This document shows positions 43,605 to 52,305 of a stretch of DNA of 52,305 nucleotides, piece by piece. Numbering within the stretch: the stretch's first letter is position 1; each line of letters opens with the position of its first letter. The stretch lies in the NCBI RefSeq assembly GCF_002994615.1, contig NZ_PVNK01000158.1, positions 1-52,305 of the forward strand. Direction: 5' to 3'. The position numbers were made by a program, and so were the translations under genes. This DNA is from Enhygromyxa salina (GTDB lineage Bacteria > Myxococcota_A > Polyangia > Nannocystales > Nannocystaceae). The notes under the pieces were generated by a model. That model was not told the origin of the DNA and did not search any database. It saw nothing but the letters and a program-made list of their open reading frames with translations.

Positions 43605-44791
43605 TCGGCCGCCTCGCTCGGCGCCGCAGCCTCGCCGCCCTGACCCCAGCCCGGCAGCAGCCCGATGTTCACGCGGCTCAGCCCCTTGACGTCGTCGGGG
43701 TTGCGCTCGAGCACGCCCTCCTTGTCGGCGTGGGCCAGCATCCGCGTGCGCCGGCTGTTCTTGCTGTCGCCGAGCCGAGCCTGGTAGTCGGCGAGGGGCT
43801 GGACCTGGTAGTTCCACAGCGCGTCGGCGTGGACCCAGTCTTTGGAGTAGATCGTCCGCAGCACGATCGAGTCTTCGGCGACCGGCAGCCCGGTGATGTT
43901 GGCCCGATACTGCGGGCTGTAGTTGTAGTACTCCTCGGCGTTCGACAGGTAGAACACGCCGACGGGGAGGCCGAGGCCCTCGGCCGCGGTCTTGATCGTG
44001 GTCAGCGTGGTCGGCCCGGTCAGATCGCCGACGAGCATGCGCACGCGATCGTTTTGGTAGAGCTTGCGGATGTGGGCGTAGTACTCGGGGTTCGACAGCC
44101 AGCTCGAGGCCACGCCCTCGCGCTGGCGCTTGATGACGTTGTCGAGGTGGCGATACACGGTCTCGCGGGCGCCTCGCCAGCTGGTGATGTGCTGGCGGAG
44201 CTGATCGTCGTCGAGCTGATCGCCGAGCGCCTCCTCGAGCAGCGCGATCGTGGCGTCCTGGTTGTCCTTGTGAAAGCGCTGGTGGAGGGTCTCGGGATCC
44301 TCGGACGCCTCGATCAGGACCTCGTAGGCGCGGTGGAGCTCGGTCACGCGCCAGTCGAGATCCATCAAGAACACGAACTCGGACTTGGCGACCCCGATCA
44401 GCGTGTAGTTCTGGTCGGCGGCCACGCCGATGTAGATGCCGCGGCGGTTGTCGAGGTAGGGGAACCACACGTCGTGACGGCGCTCGTTGGTCTTCACGTA
44501 GTGGATGTCGGTCTTGATCCGCGCTTCCTCGTCGCCGGCGAGCAGGATCGATCGCTGCTCGTCGGTGATCGGGCCCCAGGGATCGGGCGGGGGCGCGGCC
44601 TCGGCCTGCTCGCCGGTCTCGCCCGCGGGCGCCGGATCGGGCTCGACCTCGGCGTCGGGCTGGGGGTCACTGCTGTCCTCGGCGTCGGCCGGGGGCTGGG
44701 CGGCCGCGTTCGAGTCGGGCGGCGTGCCTGTGCAGGCCGCGACCAGGGTCAGGGCGAGGAAGCAGGGGAGGGGCCAGGGGAGCCGAACCAT
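43601..44791 (-). CDS. lipoprotein, possibly LIC_10091-like
   Basis: The 396-residue protein has a lipoprotein signal (CFLALTLVAAC), an acidic Pro-rich linker (about 25-75), and a globular domain. Phrases GIYIGVAADQNYTLIGVAKSEFVFLMDLDWRVTELHRAYEVLI and VRMLVGDLTGPTTLTTIKTAAEGLGLPVGVFYLSNAEEYY resemble leptospiral LIC_10091-type proteins with a methyltransferase-like Rossmann fold; this is a memory-based suggestion, not verified. ATG 44791 has the signal directly after it. It is translationally coupled to the second GLFV dehydrogenase. Location is the envelope, so a direct metabolic link is unlikely. Confidence 0.7.
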   Translation of the reverse strand: MVRLPWPLPCFLALTLVAACTGTPPDSNAAAQPPADAEDSSDPQPDAEVEPDPAPAGETGEQAEAAPPPDPWGPITDEQRSILLAGDEEARIKTDIHYVKTNERRHDVWFPYLDNRRGIYIGVAADQNYTLIGVAKSEFVFLMDLDWRVTELHRAYEVLIEASEDPETLHQRFHKDNQDATIALLEEALGDQLDDDQLRQHITSWRGARETVYRHLDNVIKRQREGVASSWLSNPEYYAHIRKLYQNDRVRMLVGDLTGPTTLTTIKTAAEGLGLPVGVFYLSNAEEYYNYSPQYRANITGLPVAEDSIVLRTIYSKDWVHADALWNYQVQPLADYQARLGDSKNSRRTRMLAHADKEGVLERNPDDVKGLSRVNIGLLPGWGQGGEAAAPSEAAE

Positions 44792-44926
44792 GGGGCGGAG
44801 TCTAAACACCTGCGTAGGCGTCCGCGACCTTTTGGGCGAGCACGCGAACATTTTGCCCCTTGCGCTTTGCATGAGACGGATTACAGGTGGCGGTCGCAGG
44901 GGGAAACCATGTGAGATCAGGCCGGC

Positions 44927-44955
44927 TTGAAGCTGTCGATTGTCTGGCATAGAAC
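44927..44955 (+). promoter_or_regulatory. candidate sigma-70 promoter of the gld-like operon
   Basis: TTGAAG (44927-44932) and TAGAAC (44950-44955) are separated by exactly 17 bp; each matches four of six consensus bases. Transcription would start near 44962, giving a 74-nt leader to the ATG at 45036. Confidence 0.45.
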
Positions 44956-44965
44956 CCCGCTTCAC

Positions 44966-45008
44966 GTGTTCGGGGCTCCCGGTCGCCGCTCAGGCGACCC
45001 CCGAGCAC
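44966..45008 (+). promoter_or_regulatory. leader stem-loop upstream of the gldA-like gene
   Basis: A compound hairpin pairs GTGTTCGGG (44966-44974) with CCCGAGCAC (one G-U pair) and, inside it, GGTCGCC with GGCGACC around loop GCTCA. It lies wholly inside the predicted 5' leader, with 27 nt before the ATG. No T-run follows, so it is more likely an mRNA stability or translation element than a terminator. Confidence 0.55.
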
Positions 45009-45035
45009 CCGAGTACTCCAACCCATGAGCGAAAT

Positions 45036-45818
45036 ATGAGCACTTCATCCGCTCCGGTGACGATCCGCGCGAACGCGATTTCGAAGGTCTACGGCGATTT
45101 TGTCGCCGTTCACGGGCTGTCCTTCGAGGTCCGCAAGGGCACGGTCGCCGCCTTCCTCGGACCCAACGGCGCCGGCAAGTCGACGACGATGAAGATGCTG
45201 ACCGGCTACCTCGCGCCGAGCTCCGGTACCGTCGAGCTCCTCGGCAAGGATCCCGGCTCGTCCGAGTCTCGGATCGCGCTGGCCCGCCGCCTCGGTTACC
45301 TGCCCGAGAACGGTCCGCTCTACCTCGACATGACCCCGCGTGAGCTGCTCGAGTTCTTCGGCGAGGTCCGCAAGCTCGGCGACATCGACAAGGCGATCGA
45401 GCGCGTGGTCGAGCAGTGCGCGATCCGAGAGGTCCTGCACAAGCCGATCGGCAAGCTGTCCAAGGGCTTCCGCCAGCGCGTCGGCATGGCCCAGGCGCTG
45501 CTCTCGGATCCCGACGTGCTGATCCTCGACGAGCCGACCTCGGGCCTGGATCCGCTCCAGATCCGCGAGGTCCGCGGCCTGATCCGCGAGCTCGGCCAAC
45601 AAAAGACGATCTTGCTGTCCACGCACATCCTTCAAGAGGTCGAGGCCGTGGCCGACACGGTGATCATGATCCACGAGGGCCGGCTGGTCTTCGACGGCAG
45701 CGTCGCGGAGCTGCGTGACGGGCGCTCGCTCGAATCTCGCTTCTACGAGCTCGCTGGGGCCCCGGAGGCCGAAGCCGACGAGCAAGCAGACGACCAAGCA
45801 GACGAGGAGGACTCCTGA
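45036..45818 (+). CDS. GldA-like ABC transporter ATP-binding protein
   Basis: The 260-residue protein has Walker A GPNGAGKST, Q-loop LPENGPLYLDMT, signature LSKGFRQRVGMAQALL, Walker B VLILDEPTSGLDP and H-loop STHILQEVEAV. The Q-loop text and the following GldF- and GldG-type genes place it in the GldA/NosF-like group. An acidic tail (EAEADEQADDQADEEDS) is extra. ATG 45036 has only a weak Shine-Dalgarno. Its stop overlaps the permease start (TGATG). In Bacteroidetes GldA-F-G is needed for gliding; whether these homologues serve motility in myxobacteria is not established. Confidence 0.9.
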   Translation: MSTSSAPVTIRANAISKVYGDFVAVHGLSFEVRKGTVAAFLGPNGAGKSTTMKMLTGYLAPSSGTVELLGKDPGSSESRIALARRLGYLPENGPLYLDMTPRELLEFFGEVRKLGDIDKAIERVVEQCAIREVLHKPIGKLSKGFRQRVGMAQALLSDPDVLILDEPTSGLDPLQIREVRGLIRELGQQKTILLSTHILQEVEAVADTVIMIHEGRLVFDGSVAELRDGRSLESRFYELAGAPEAEADEQADDQADEEDS

Positions 45819-46678
45819 TGGGTATCGACTGGACCGTCACCCGGGCGATCGCCCGACGCGAGCTCGGCAGCTACCTCGGCAACCCCGCGGGCTACGTGTT
45901 CCTGACCCTGTTCATCGCCGCGACCGGCGCTGGCGCGTTCTTGCAGGCCGGGTTCTTCGCCCGCAACCTCGCGGATCTCGCCCTGCTCAACAAGGTCATG
46001 CCGGCGATCCTGATGCTCTTCGTCCCGGCCGTGACCATGAACGTGTGGGCCGAGGAGCGCCGCCGCGGGACCGACGAGCTGCTCTTGACCATGCCCGTGC
46101 GCGACGTCGAGGTCGTGCTCGGCAAGTACCTCGGCGCGCTCGGTGTGTACACGATCGGCCTCGGCTTCGCGCTCGCCCACGTCGCCGTCCTCGCCCGCCT
46201 CGGCGACCCCGACGTCGGGCTGATGGCCTCGACCTACCTCGGCTACTGGTTGGTCGGGGTCGCGTTCGTCGGCGTCGGCTTGCTGGCCTCGATGTTCAGC
46301 GCCAACGCGACGGTCGCCTTCATCCTCGGCGCGGTCGGCTGCGCGGGCCTGGTGTTCGCCGGGACCGCGCCCTGGGCCAGCGGCATCGTCGGCTGCGGGC
46401 TGATCGCCGGGACCGCGACGCTGGTCTGGATCACGATCCAGGGCAGCAGCGAGAACGCCGGATACGTCGGGGTCGGCGGCGCCGTGGTCGCGCTGGTGAT
46501 GTGGCTGACCGGCACCTTCGCGGCCTTCGAGGAGAGCTTCGGCCTGCTCGGCGTCGAGCGTCACTTCTACGGCTTTGGTGAGGGCATCGTCCGCCTCGGC
46601 GACGTCGTCTACTTCGTCGGCATCGCGGTCGTCGTCCTCTATGTCTGCACCTTCATGCTCGGACGGAGGCACTGGTGA
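45818..46678 (+). CDS. GldF-like ABC-2 permease
   Basis: The 286-residue membrane protein has about six transmembrane segments and the GldF-type phrases RRELGSYLGNPAGYVFLTLFI and PAILMLFVPAVTMNVWAEERRRGTDELLLTMPVRDVEVVLGKYLGAL. These define the GldF/YhfI-like ABC-2 permeases. It overlaps the ATPase gene upstream and the GldG-like gene downstream (GTGA), so the three are coupled. Cargo unknown. Confidence 0.9.
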   Translation: MGIDWTVTRAIARRELGSYLGNPAGYVFLTLFIAATGAGAFLQAGFFARNLADLALLNKVMPAILMLFVPAVTMNVWAEERRRGTDELLLTMPVRDVEVVLGKYLGALGVYTIGLGFALAHVAVLARLGDPDVGLMASTYLGYWLVGVAFVGVGLLASMFSANATVAFILGAVGCAGLVFAGTAPWASGIVGCGLIAGTATLVWITIQGSSENAGYVGVGGAVVALVMWLTGTFAAFEESFGLLGVERHFYGFGEGIVRLGDVVYFVGIAVVVLYVCTFMLGRRHW

Positions 46679-48672
46679 CCACTACACCTCGCATTCATCG
46701 TCTCTTGCGGCTGCTCGCGCTCGTCGTGATCGTCGCCTCGGTCACCTACATGGCCGAGCGCTCCAACGCGCGCGCCGACCTGACCAGCGAAGGCCTGTCG
46801 CAGATCACCCCCGGGACCAAGACCCTGATCCGCGGGGTCGGGACCGAGGTCGAAGACGCGGAGACCGGTGAGACCACGGTCGTCCCGCCCGTCGTCGTCA
46901 CGGCCTACGTGTCCAAGGAGGTCCCGCGGCCCTTCGTGCCCCTGCGCAGCCGCCTGCTCAACATCCTGCGCGAGATGGAGGCCTCGGGGGGGCCCGGGCT
47001 CACGGTCCGGATCTACGAGCCCGAGCCCTTCTCCGAGGAGGCCCAGGAGGCGATCGAGAAGTACGGGATCGCCCCGCGTCCGCTGATGAGCTCCGAGGGC
47101 GGCAAGGTCGACACCATGCCCGTGTTCATGGGCGTGGCCTTCACCAGCGGACCGCGCGAGGAGGTCGTGCCCTTCTTCGATCGCGGGCTCTCGGTCGAGT
47201 ACGAGATCGTCCGCGCGCTCGAGGTCGTGACCCAGCCCAAGAAGAAGGTCGTCGGGATCATCCGCGACGACACCAAGATCATGGGCGACTTCGACCTCCA
47301 GACCCGCCGCCGGATCCCCCGCTGGCGCGTGGTCGACGAGCTCGAGAAGCAGTACGAGGTCCGCAGCCTCAACCCCGGCACGCCGATCCCCGAAGACGTC
47401 GACGTGCTGTTCATCCCGCAGGTCTCGAGCCTGCCTCAGTCGGGCCTCGACATCGTCCAGGCCTACCTGCTCGCGGGTCGCCCGGCGCTGATCGTCGCGG
47501 ACCCCATGCCCTTCTTCAACCCCAAGCTCGCGCCCAGCCAGCCGATGCTGCCGCCGCCGCAGCAGGGCGGGATGATGGGCGGCGGCCAGCCGGCCCAGGA
47601 AAAGGGCAACTACCGCGGGCTGCTCGCGTCGATCGGCGTCGACTGGCCCGACGACCACGTCGCCTTCGACCTCGAGAACCCCGAGCCGCAGCTGGCCGAG
47701 GCCCCGCGCAGCATCGTGGTGTTGGGCCAGCGCGACGCTCGCAGTCAGTTCGAGGGCGGCGACATCACCGTCGACGGCCTCGCGCAGATCGTCTTGCTCT
47801 TCGCTGGTGAGGTCCGGGCGCTCTCGGGCGGCGACACCAGCGTCACGCCCTTGCTGACCACCGGTGAGAAGGGCGGCTGGGATCCCTTCGAGGTGTTCGT
47901 CGACGACAGCAACTTCCTGTTTGGGCTCCAGTTTCGCGGCGTCCCGCAGGACTATCACAAGCTCGCGGCCCAAGACGGGCTCGAGAACATGAAGCTCGGC
48001 GTGCGCGTGAGCGGGGGCAGCTCTGGCGGCGGGCGCGACATCAACGCGGTCGTGCTGACCGACCTCGACATGTTCGCGGACAGCTTCTTCAGCTTCCACG
48101 AGCGCGGCGGCGATCTCGACGGCGACGGCCTGATCGACATGCGCTTCGACAACGTCACCTTCTTGTTGAACGTCATCGACAGCCTGCTCGACGACACCCG
48201 CTTCATCGAGCTGCGCAAGCGCCAGCCCGAGTTTCGGCGCCTCGCCCAGGTCGACGACATGACCAAGAAGGCCAACGAGGATCGCCAGGCCCGGCTCAAG
48301 GCCGCGAGCGAGGCGGCCGAGAACAAGATCAAAGAAGCGCAGGCCTCGCTCGATGCGGCCGTCCAGGCGATTCGGGCCGAGACCGGGATCGACGATCGGA
48401 CCAAGGAGATCAAGATCCGCGCGGCCGAGGAGGCCGAGAACCGCCGGCTCCAGGCCCAGACCGAGCAGATCGAGCGCGAGAAGTCGCAGGAGATCGACAA
48501 GATCAAGGCCGACCACGCCCGCGCCGTCGACGAGGTCCGCGATCGCATCCGCGTCGCCGCGATCCTCGTGCCGCCGCTGCCGGCGATCCTGTTCGGTCTG
48601 CTGGTGTTCATACGCAAGCGCAGGCGCGAGAGCGCGACGATCCCCGAGAGCCGCAAGCGGAGGGAATCCTGA
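46675..48672 (+). CDS. GldG-like ABC transporter auxiliary protein
   Basis: The 665-residue protein starts at GTG 46675. A membrane anchor at the N terminus (LLRLLALVVIVASVTYMAERSN) is followed by RADLTSEGLSQITPGTKTLIRGV, the usual GldG opening. A large periplasmic part carries VVGIIRDD and DVDVLFIPQVSSLPQSGLDIVQAYLLAGRPALIVADPMPFF of the ABC-type auxiliary (DUF4350/GldG) fold. A coiled coil (TKKANEDRQARLKAASEAAENKIKE onward) and a C-terminal transmembrane segment (ILVPPLPAILFGLLVFI) follow. A Gln/Gly/Met/Pro insert (about residues 285-305) is unusual. Its stop overlaps the DUF4340 gene by one base. Confidence 0.9.
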   Translation: MTTTPRIHRLLRLLALVVIVASVTYMAERSNARADLTSEGLSQITPGTKTLIRGVGTEVEDAETGETTVVPPVVVTAYVSKEVPRPFVPLRSRLLNILREMEASGGPGLTVRIYEPEPFSEEAQEAIEKYGIAPRPLMSSEGGKVDTMPVFMGVAFTSGPREEVVPFFDRGLSVEYEIVRALEVVTQPKKKVVGIIRDDTKIMGDFDLQTRRRIPRWRVVDELEKQYEVRSLNPGTPIPEDVDVLFIPQVSSLPQSGLDIVQAYLLAGRPALIVADPMPFFNPKLAPSQPMLPPPQQGGMMGGGQPAQEKGNYRGLLASIGVDWPDDHVAFDLENPEPQLAEAPRSIVVLGQRDARSQFEGGDITVDGLAQIVLLFAGEVRALSGGDTSVTPLLTTGEKGGWDPFEVFVDDSNFLFGLQFRGVPQDYHKLAAQDGLENMKLGVRVSGGSSGGGRDINAVVLTDLDMFADSFFSFHERGGDLDGDGLIDMRFDNVTFLLNVIDSLLDDTRFIELRKRQPEFRRLAQVDDMTKKANEDRQARLKAASEAAENKIKEAQASLDAAVQAIRAETGIDDRTKEIKIRAAEEAENRRLQAQTEQIEREKSQEIDKIKADHARAVDEVRDRIRVAAILVPPLPAILFGLLVFIRKRRRESATIPESRKRRES

Positions 48673-50045
48673 TGACGCGAGGTACCGTGATCATGGGCGT
48701 GCTCGCCCTGTTGAGCTTTGCTGGCGCGATGTCGATGCGGCCGGTGCCGATGGCCCCGCCGACCTTCGAGGACACGGGCGAGGCCCTGTTCCCCGACTTC
48801 GTCGACCCCAACGCCGCGACCTTCCTCGAGGTCAAGGACTTCGACGAGGAGTCGGCCCAGCTGACCAGCTTCTCGGTCAAGCTCGACGACGGCAAGTGGG
48901 TGATCCCGAGCCACAACGACTACCCGGCCGACGGGACCGAGCAGATGGGCAAGGCCGCGGCCTCGTTCATCGGCGTCAACAAGGACGTCGTGCGCAGCGA
49001 CGACCCCAAGGACCACGCCGAGTTCGGCGTCGTCGATCCCGAGGACGAGGCCGCCGCCGAGGGCACGCGCGGCCGCCGGGTCACGATCAAGGACGCCTCG
49101 GGCACCAACCTCGCCGACGTGATCATCGGCAAGGACGTGCCCGAGCGCCCGGGCTTCAAGTTCGTGCGCTACCCCGGCGAGAACCGGGTCTACGCCGTCG
49201 AGCTCGATCCGCAGGTCTCGACCAAGTTCACCGACTGGATCGAGGACGACCTGCTCAAGATGGAGTCCGACGACATCGTCGCCGTGCTCAGCAACAGCTA
49301 CAGCGTCGTCGAGGCGAGCGACGAGGCCACGGGCGAGAAGAAGACCACGCTCGAGGACGACAACCCGATCTACTTCGAGCTCTCGGACTCGGGCGCCTTC
49401 GGTGAGGACGGCCAGCCCTCGACCGAGTGGGCCGTGGCCGCGCCGCCGGTCTTCGGGCCCGAGGGCGAGCGCATCGATCCCGAGACCTGGGAGGGCGAGG
49501 AGCCGCTGCCCGCGCCGGTCCTCGCGCCCGAGGGCAAGGAGCTCAACCCGACCAAGGTCAAGCAGATCGTCGGGGCCTCCGATCGCATGAAGATCGTCGG
49601 CGTCCGGCCCCGCGCCGCCCGCCTCGATCCCTTCGAGATGCGCTCGAAGGGCTTCTTCCTGGTCGGCGAGCCGCCGCGCCTGTCGCTGCTCGGCAACGAG
49701 GGCGAGGTTCACCTGTTCTCCAACGACGGCGTCGTCTACACGCTGTTCTTTGGCGAGGTCACCTACGCGACCGGCGAGGCCCTGTCGGCCGGCGGTGAGG
49801 ACGCCGAGCCCGACGAGCAGGCCGAGAACGCCCGGGCCAACCGCTACATGTTCGTCAACGTCGGCTACGATCCGCGCCGGGATCAAAACCCCGGGGAGCC
49901 GTCCCTCGACGGCGAGCCGCGGGGCCAGGAGCGGGCCGAGATGCTCGCCAAGCGGTTTGAGCGCTGGTACTACGTGATCCCCGACTCGAGCTTCACGCAG
50001 GTCCACAAGGTCCCCGACGACTTCTGGCGCGACATCAAAGAGTGA
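48672..50045 (+). CDS. DUF4340 domain protein of the gld-like operon
   Basis: The 457-residue protein has an N-terminal membrane anchor (TVIMGVLALLSFAGAMSM) and a DUF4340 region (DDGKWVIPSHNDYPADGTEQMGKAAASFIGV; DASGTNLADVIIGKDVPERPGFKFVRYPGENRVYAVE; KFTDWIEDDLLKM). DUF4340 proteins typically follow GldG-like genes and are predicted periplasmic partners of the exporter; no activity is known. An acidic Pro-rich insertion lies at about 240-290. It is the fourth gene of the operon and 24 bp before the permease gene. Confidence 0.88.
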   Translation: MTRGTVIMGVLALLSFAGAMSMRPVPMAPPTFEDTGEALFPDFVDPNAATFLEVKDFDEESAQLTSFSVKLDDGKWVIPSHNDYPADGTEQMGKAAASFIGVNKDVVRSDDPKDHAEFGVVDPEDEAAAEGTRGRRVTIKDASGTNLADVIIGKDVPERPGFKFVRYPGENRVYAVELDPQVSTKFTDWIEDDLLKMESDDIVAVLSNSYSVVEASDEATGEKKTTLEDDNPIYFELSDSGAFGEDGQPSTEWAVAAPPVFGPEGERIDPETWEGEEPLPAPVLAPEGKELNPTKVKQIVGASDRMKIVGVRPRAARLDPFEMRSKGFFLVGEPPRLSLLGNEGEVHLFSNDGVVYTLFFGEVTYATGEALSAGGEDAEPDEQAENARANRYMFVNVGYDPRRDQNPGEPSLDGEPRGQERAEMLAKRFERWYYVIPDSSFTQVHKVPDDFWRDIKE

Positions 50046-50069
50046 TCACGAGCTGGGGGCTTCGAAATC

Positions 50070-52295
50070 ATGAGCGAAGCACCCCAGCAGGCTCAGACTC
50101 AGGCCCCGCCCGCGAAAGCGAGCCCGGACCAGCCCCCACAGCAGCACGCCGAGAAGCGGCTCAGCTGGCGTGAGGGGCTGTTCCTCGTTGGGCCCGATCC
50201 GCTGACCTCGCCCTACTACAGCTCGGGCGCGCTGATCGCCGCGGGCGTCGGCTACGCGACGCCGCTGTTTCAGATCGGCCTGTACCTGCTGCTCTTCCTG
50301 CTCGTGCCGCTCTATGTCGAGGCGGTGCTGCTGACGCTCAGCAACGGCGGGACCTACGTGATGACCCGCTACGCCCTGGGTCACCTCGGCAAGCTGGCGA
50401 TCCTGGCCGCGGCCCTGGTCGGCCTCGTGATTAGCTTCTCCTACGTGGCCACGGCGATCGTCAGCTTGCTGGCCTACTCGGACTACGTGTCCTCGCTGGT
50501 CGCGAATTCAACGGGCCCGCGCACGCTCATGGCCATGGGCCTGTCGGTGATCCCCTCGATCGGCTTTGGCCTGTGGGTGATGCCGAGTCAGTGGCGCAAG
50601 GTCACGATCGCGGTCGTCGTGACCGCGCTGCTCGGGCTGATGCTCAGCGCGGTCATGAGCTCGTCGGCGGTCATCATGCTGCCGCCGCTGATCATGCTGT
50701 TCATCCTCAACAACCAGGGCCTCAAAGAGAGCGTCAAGGTCAGCAAGACGATCTTTGTGATCAACCTGGTTGTCATGGGCATCACGATCCTCGTGAGCCT
50801 GATCTACCTGCTGATTCACGGCGCCGATCTCTCGCGCTTCCTCGAGGGGGGCGCGCTGCCCGAGGCCCTCGTCGCCGCCGCCGAGTCCTCGGCCGAGGCC
50901 GACACCCACGAGCACCACGGCGTGGTCAGCGAGCTGCCCGGCTTCCTGCGCCTCGGCGCGCCGCTGATCCTGGCGGGGGCCGGGGTCTCGATCCTCGGCG
51001 CGTCGGGGGTCGAGTCGGTCATGAACATCCCCGAGGAGCTCGACAACCCGCGCCGCGACATCGCCAAGATCTACCGCTGGATGCTGTCCTTGCTGCTCGG
51101 GATCGGCGGCTCACTCAGCATCTTGCTGTTCCTGGTCCTCGACCCCGAGCAGCTGGCTGGGAGCTCGAGCTACCTGCTCGCGGTCCTCGGTGAGCAGGGG
51201 GTGGTCGGGGTGTTTGGCTCGGCCGGCCTCGCGCACTTTTGGAAGATCGTGATCGTCGCCAACGCCGCGCTGATGCTGATCGGCGCGTGCAACACCGGCT
51301 TCGCCGGGGCCCGGGGCCTGTGGCTGACGATGGCCCGCGACAGCCTCCTGCCGCGGATGATCCTCGACCCCAACGAGCGCGGCGCGTTCTCGCGGATCCA
51401 CTGGATGATGCTGATCGCGATCTTGCTGCTCGCGATGCAGGGCGACTGGAACCTGTCCAAGCTCGAGCGCTGGTACGGCGTGACCTTCGGCTTCGTGATG
51501 TTCTCGGGGGTGATCGCCTTCATCCTCCTGCGCAAGTTCCGAGCCAACGATCGCCGGGTCTACTGGGCGCCCTTCAACCTCAACATCGGCGGGACCAAGA
51601 TCCCGGCCGCCGCGCTGATCGGCCTGGTCGTGCTCGGCTACGCGCTGCTGAGCATGTACGGGAGCTACAGCGGCGAGATCGGTGAGCTGCACACGCTGGT
51701 CGTGATCGTCGGCGTGGGCGTCGTCGGCGTGCTGTTTCTCTACAACCACCGGCCGCTGCTGCGGGCGGCCCACAGCTATTATCGTCGGGTGGTCGAGACC
51801 GTCGAGTCGTCCGAGATCGAGACCGAAGATCGGACCATCGTCGTCGCCGTGGGCAGCATGCGGATCGGTCGGTTGATCGAGAACGCGATCGCCCTGGCCA
51901 GGCGCCAGAGCGCGACGACGGGGATCCCCTACCGCCAGCTGGTCGTGTTTCACATGAGCTCGCTGGTGACCGGGGAGCACGTCTATCAGGTCGATCGCCA
52001 CACGATCCGTCCAGCGGGGCTCGCGGCCGACGCCGTGCGTGTGTTCAACAAGCTGACGGAGGTCGCGCCGACCGAGCTGCGCTGCTACCTCGCGATCGTG
52101 CCACCGGCCGATCCCGAGATCGTCGACGACCTGAGCGCCGCCCTCGACACCCTGGTCGACTTCCACGATCGCCACAATTTCACGGGGCACATGGTCCTCG
52201 TCGGCACCTACGAGGCCCGACACGAGGGCTTCGATCGGCTCCAGAGCCGGCTCGAGGGCTCGACGCTCGTGCCTGTGCCGCTCTATGGGGAGTAG
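50070..52295 (+). CDS. APC-superfamily amino-acid permease with C-terminal UspA-like domain
   Basis: The 741-residue protein has a Gln/Pro/Ala-rich N-terminal tail and then 12 or so membrane segments of the APC fold (ALIAAGVGYATPLFQIGLYLLLFLLVPLYVEA, NGGTYVMTRYALGHLG, ILGASGVESVMNIPEELDNPRRDIAK). A hydrophilic His/Glu-containing loop (AEADTHEHHG) divides the transporter. The last 150 residues, from TEDRTIVVAVGSMRIGRLIENAIALARRQ, resemble a soluble universal-stress-like regulatory domain, as in APC permeases with cytosolic C-terminal domains. Substrate unknown. It ends 10 bp before the window edge. The 24-bp gap to DUF4340 suggests possible cotranscription with the gld-like genes. Confidence 0.88.
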   Translation: MSEAPQQAQTQAPPAKASPDQPPQQHAEKRLSWREGLFLVGPDPLTSPYYSSGALIAAGVGYATPLFQIGLYLLLFLLVPLYVEAVLLTLSNGGTYVMTRYALGHLGKLAILAAALVGLVISFSYVATAIVSLLAYSDYVSSLVANSTGPRTLMAMGLSVIPSIGFGLWVMPSQWRKVTIAVVVTALLGLMLSAVMSSSAVIMLPPLIMLFILNNQGLKESVKVSKTIFVINLVVMGITILVSLIYLLIHGADLSRFLEGGALPEALVAAAESSAEADTHEHHGVVSELPGFLRLGAPLILAGAGVSILGASGVESVMNIPEELDNPRRDIAKIYRWMLSLLLGIGGSLSILLFLVLDPEQLAGSSSYLLAVLGEQGVVGVFGSAGLAHFWKIVIVANAALMLIGACNTGFAGARGLWLTMARDSLLPRMILDPNERGAFSRIHWMMLIAILLLAMQGDWNLSKLERWYGVTFGFVMFSGVIAFILLRKFRANDRRVYWAPFNLNIGGTKIPAAALIGLVVLGYALLSMYGSYSGEIGELHTLVVIVGVGVVGVLFLYNHRPLLRAAHSYYRRVVETVESSEIETEDRTIVVAVGSMRIGRLIENAIALARRQSATTGIPYRQLVVFHMSSLVTGEHVYQVDRHTIRPAGLAADAVRVFNKLTEVAPTELRCYLAIVPPADPEIVDDLSAALDTLVDFHDRHNFTGHMVLVGTYEARHEGFDRLQSRLEGSTLVPVPLYGE

Positions 52296-52305
52296 GGGGG
52301 GGAGC

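Noticed and set aside
46639..48516. 625-codon minus-strand open frame
   Set aside because: It is antisense to the GldG-like gene; no motif or signal is present.

Overview
The window is about 70% GC chromosomal DNA. Its genes show strong G/C preference at third codon positions, and most carry long open shadow frames on the other strand. Several traits point to a myxobacterium, most likely the Nannocystineae (Enhygromyxa/Plesiocystis/Nannocystis type): many lipoproteins with acidic GDGD-type linkers, an NtrC-type activator beside a DUF4388 protein, a HEAT-like TIGR02270 protein beside DUF2169, and Gld-like ABC genes. This is an inference from gene content, not a taxonomic proof.

Layout. Positions 1-297 hold a 140-bp tandem repeat. 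Then come a molybdopterin oxidoreductase (-), a divergent acyltransferase and a VanX-like D,D-dipeptidase that seems to start at CTG (+), then csrA, a vWA lipoprotein and an NtrC-family response regulator (all -). The regulator is divergent from a DUF4388 protein whose upstream region carries a near-consensus sigma-54 promoter. A hairpin repeat region (8857-9119) separates this from two divergent, paralogous secreted metzincins. A peptidase-MA/TPR protein and a very long DUF4175-like protein follow (both -). A 0.7-kb array of the same dispersed repeat precedes a tightly overlapping operon (18526-23850): TIGR02270, DUF2169, a degenerate thiolase-fold protein, a PAAR-like (DUF4150) protein with a cysteine-rich deaminase-like C terminus, and a SUKH-type immunity protein. 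A second SUKH protein fused to TPRs points back at this operon tail to tail. This is the most interesting system in the window: a predicted effector/immunity module of the type VI secretion kind, with no secretion apparatus present.

Next is an ECF sigma / anti-sigma / exported-protein operon (25405-27331). It is followed by a cell-wall group: an AsmA/TamB-like domain fused to a GT51 glycosyltransferase, a SpoU-class RNA methyltransferase, and a bifunctional class A PBP. After another repeat copy come a lipoprotein and a DUF481 protein (-), a sodium:alanine symporter with an unusual exported insert, and a Glu/Leu/Phe/Val-type dehydrogenase translationally coupled to it. A three-gene ABC-2 exporter, a lipoprotein, a second GLFV dehydrogenase and another lipoprotein follow.

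The right end (45036-52295) is a GldA-GldF-GldG-DUF4340 operon behind a candidate sigma-70 promoter and a leader hairpin, then an APC permease with a C-terminal soluble domain. No tRNA, rRNA, CRISPR array, insertion sequence or phage gene was seen. Gene boundaries come from reading frames, start-codon context and overlaps; family names come from motif recognition, not database searches.
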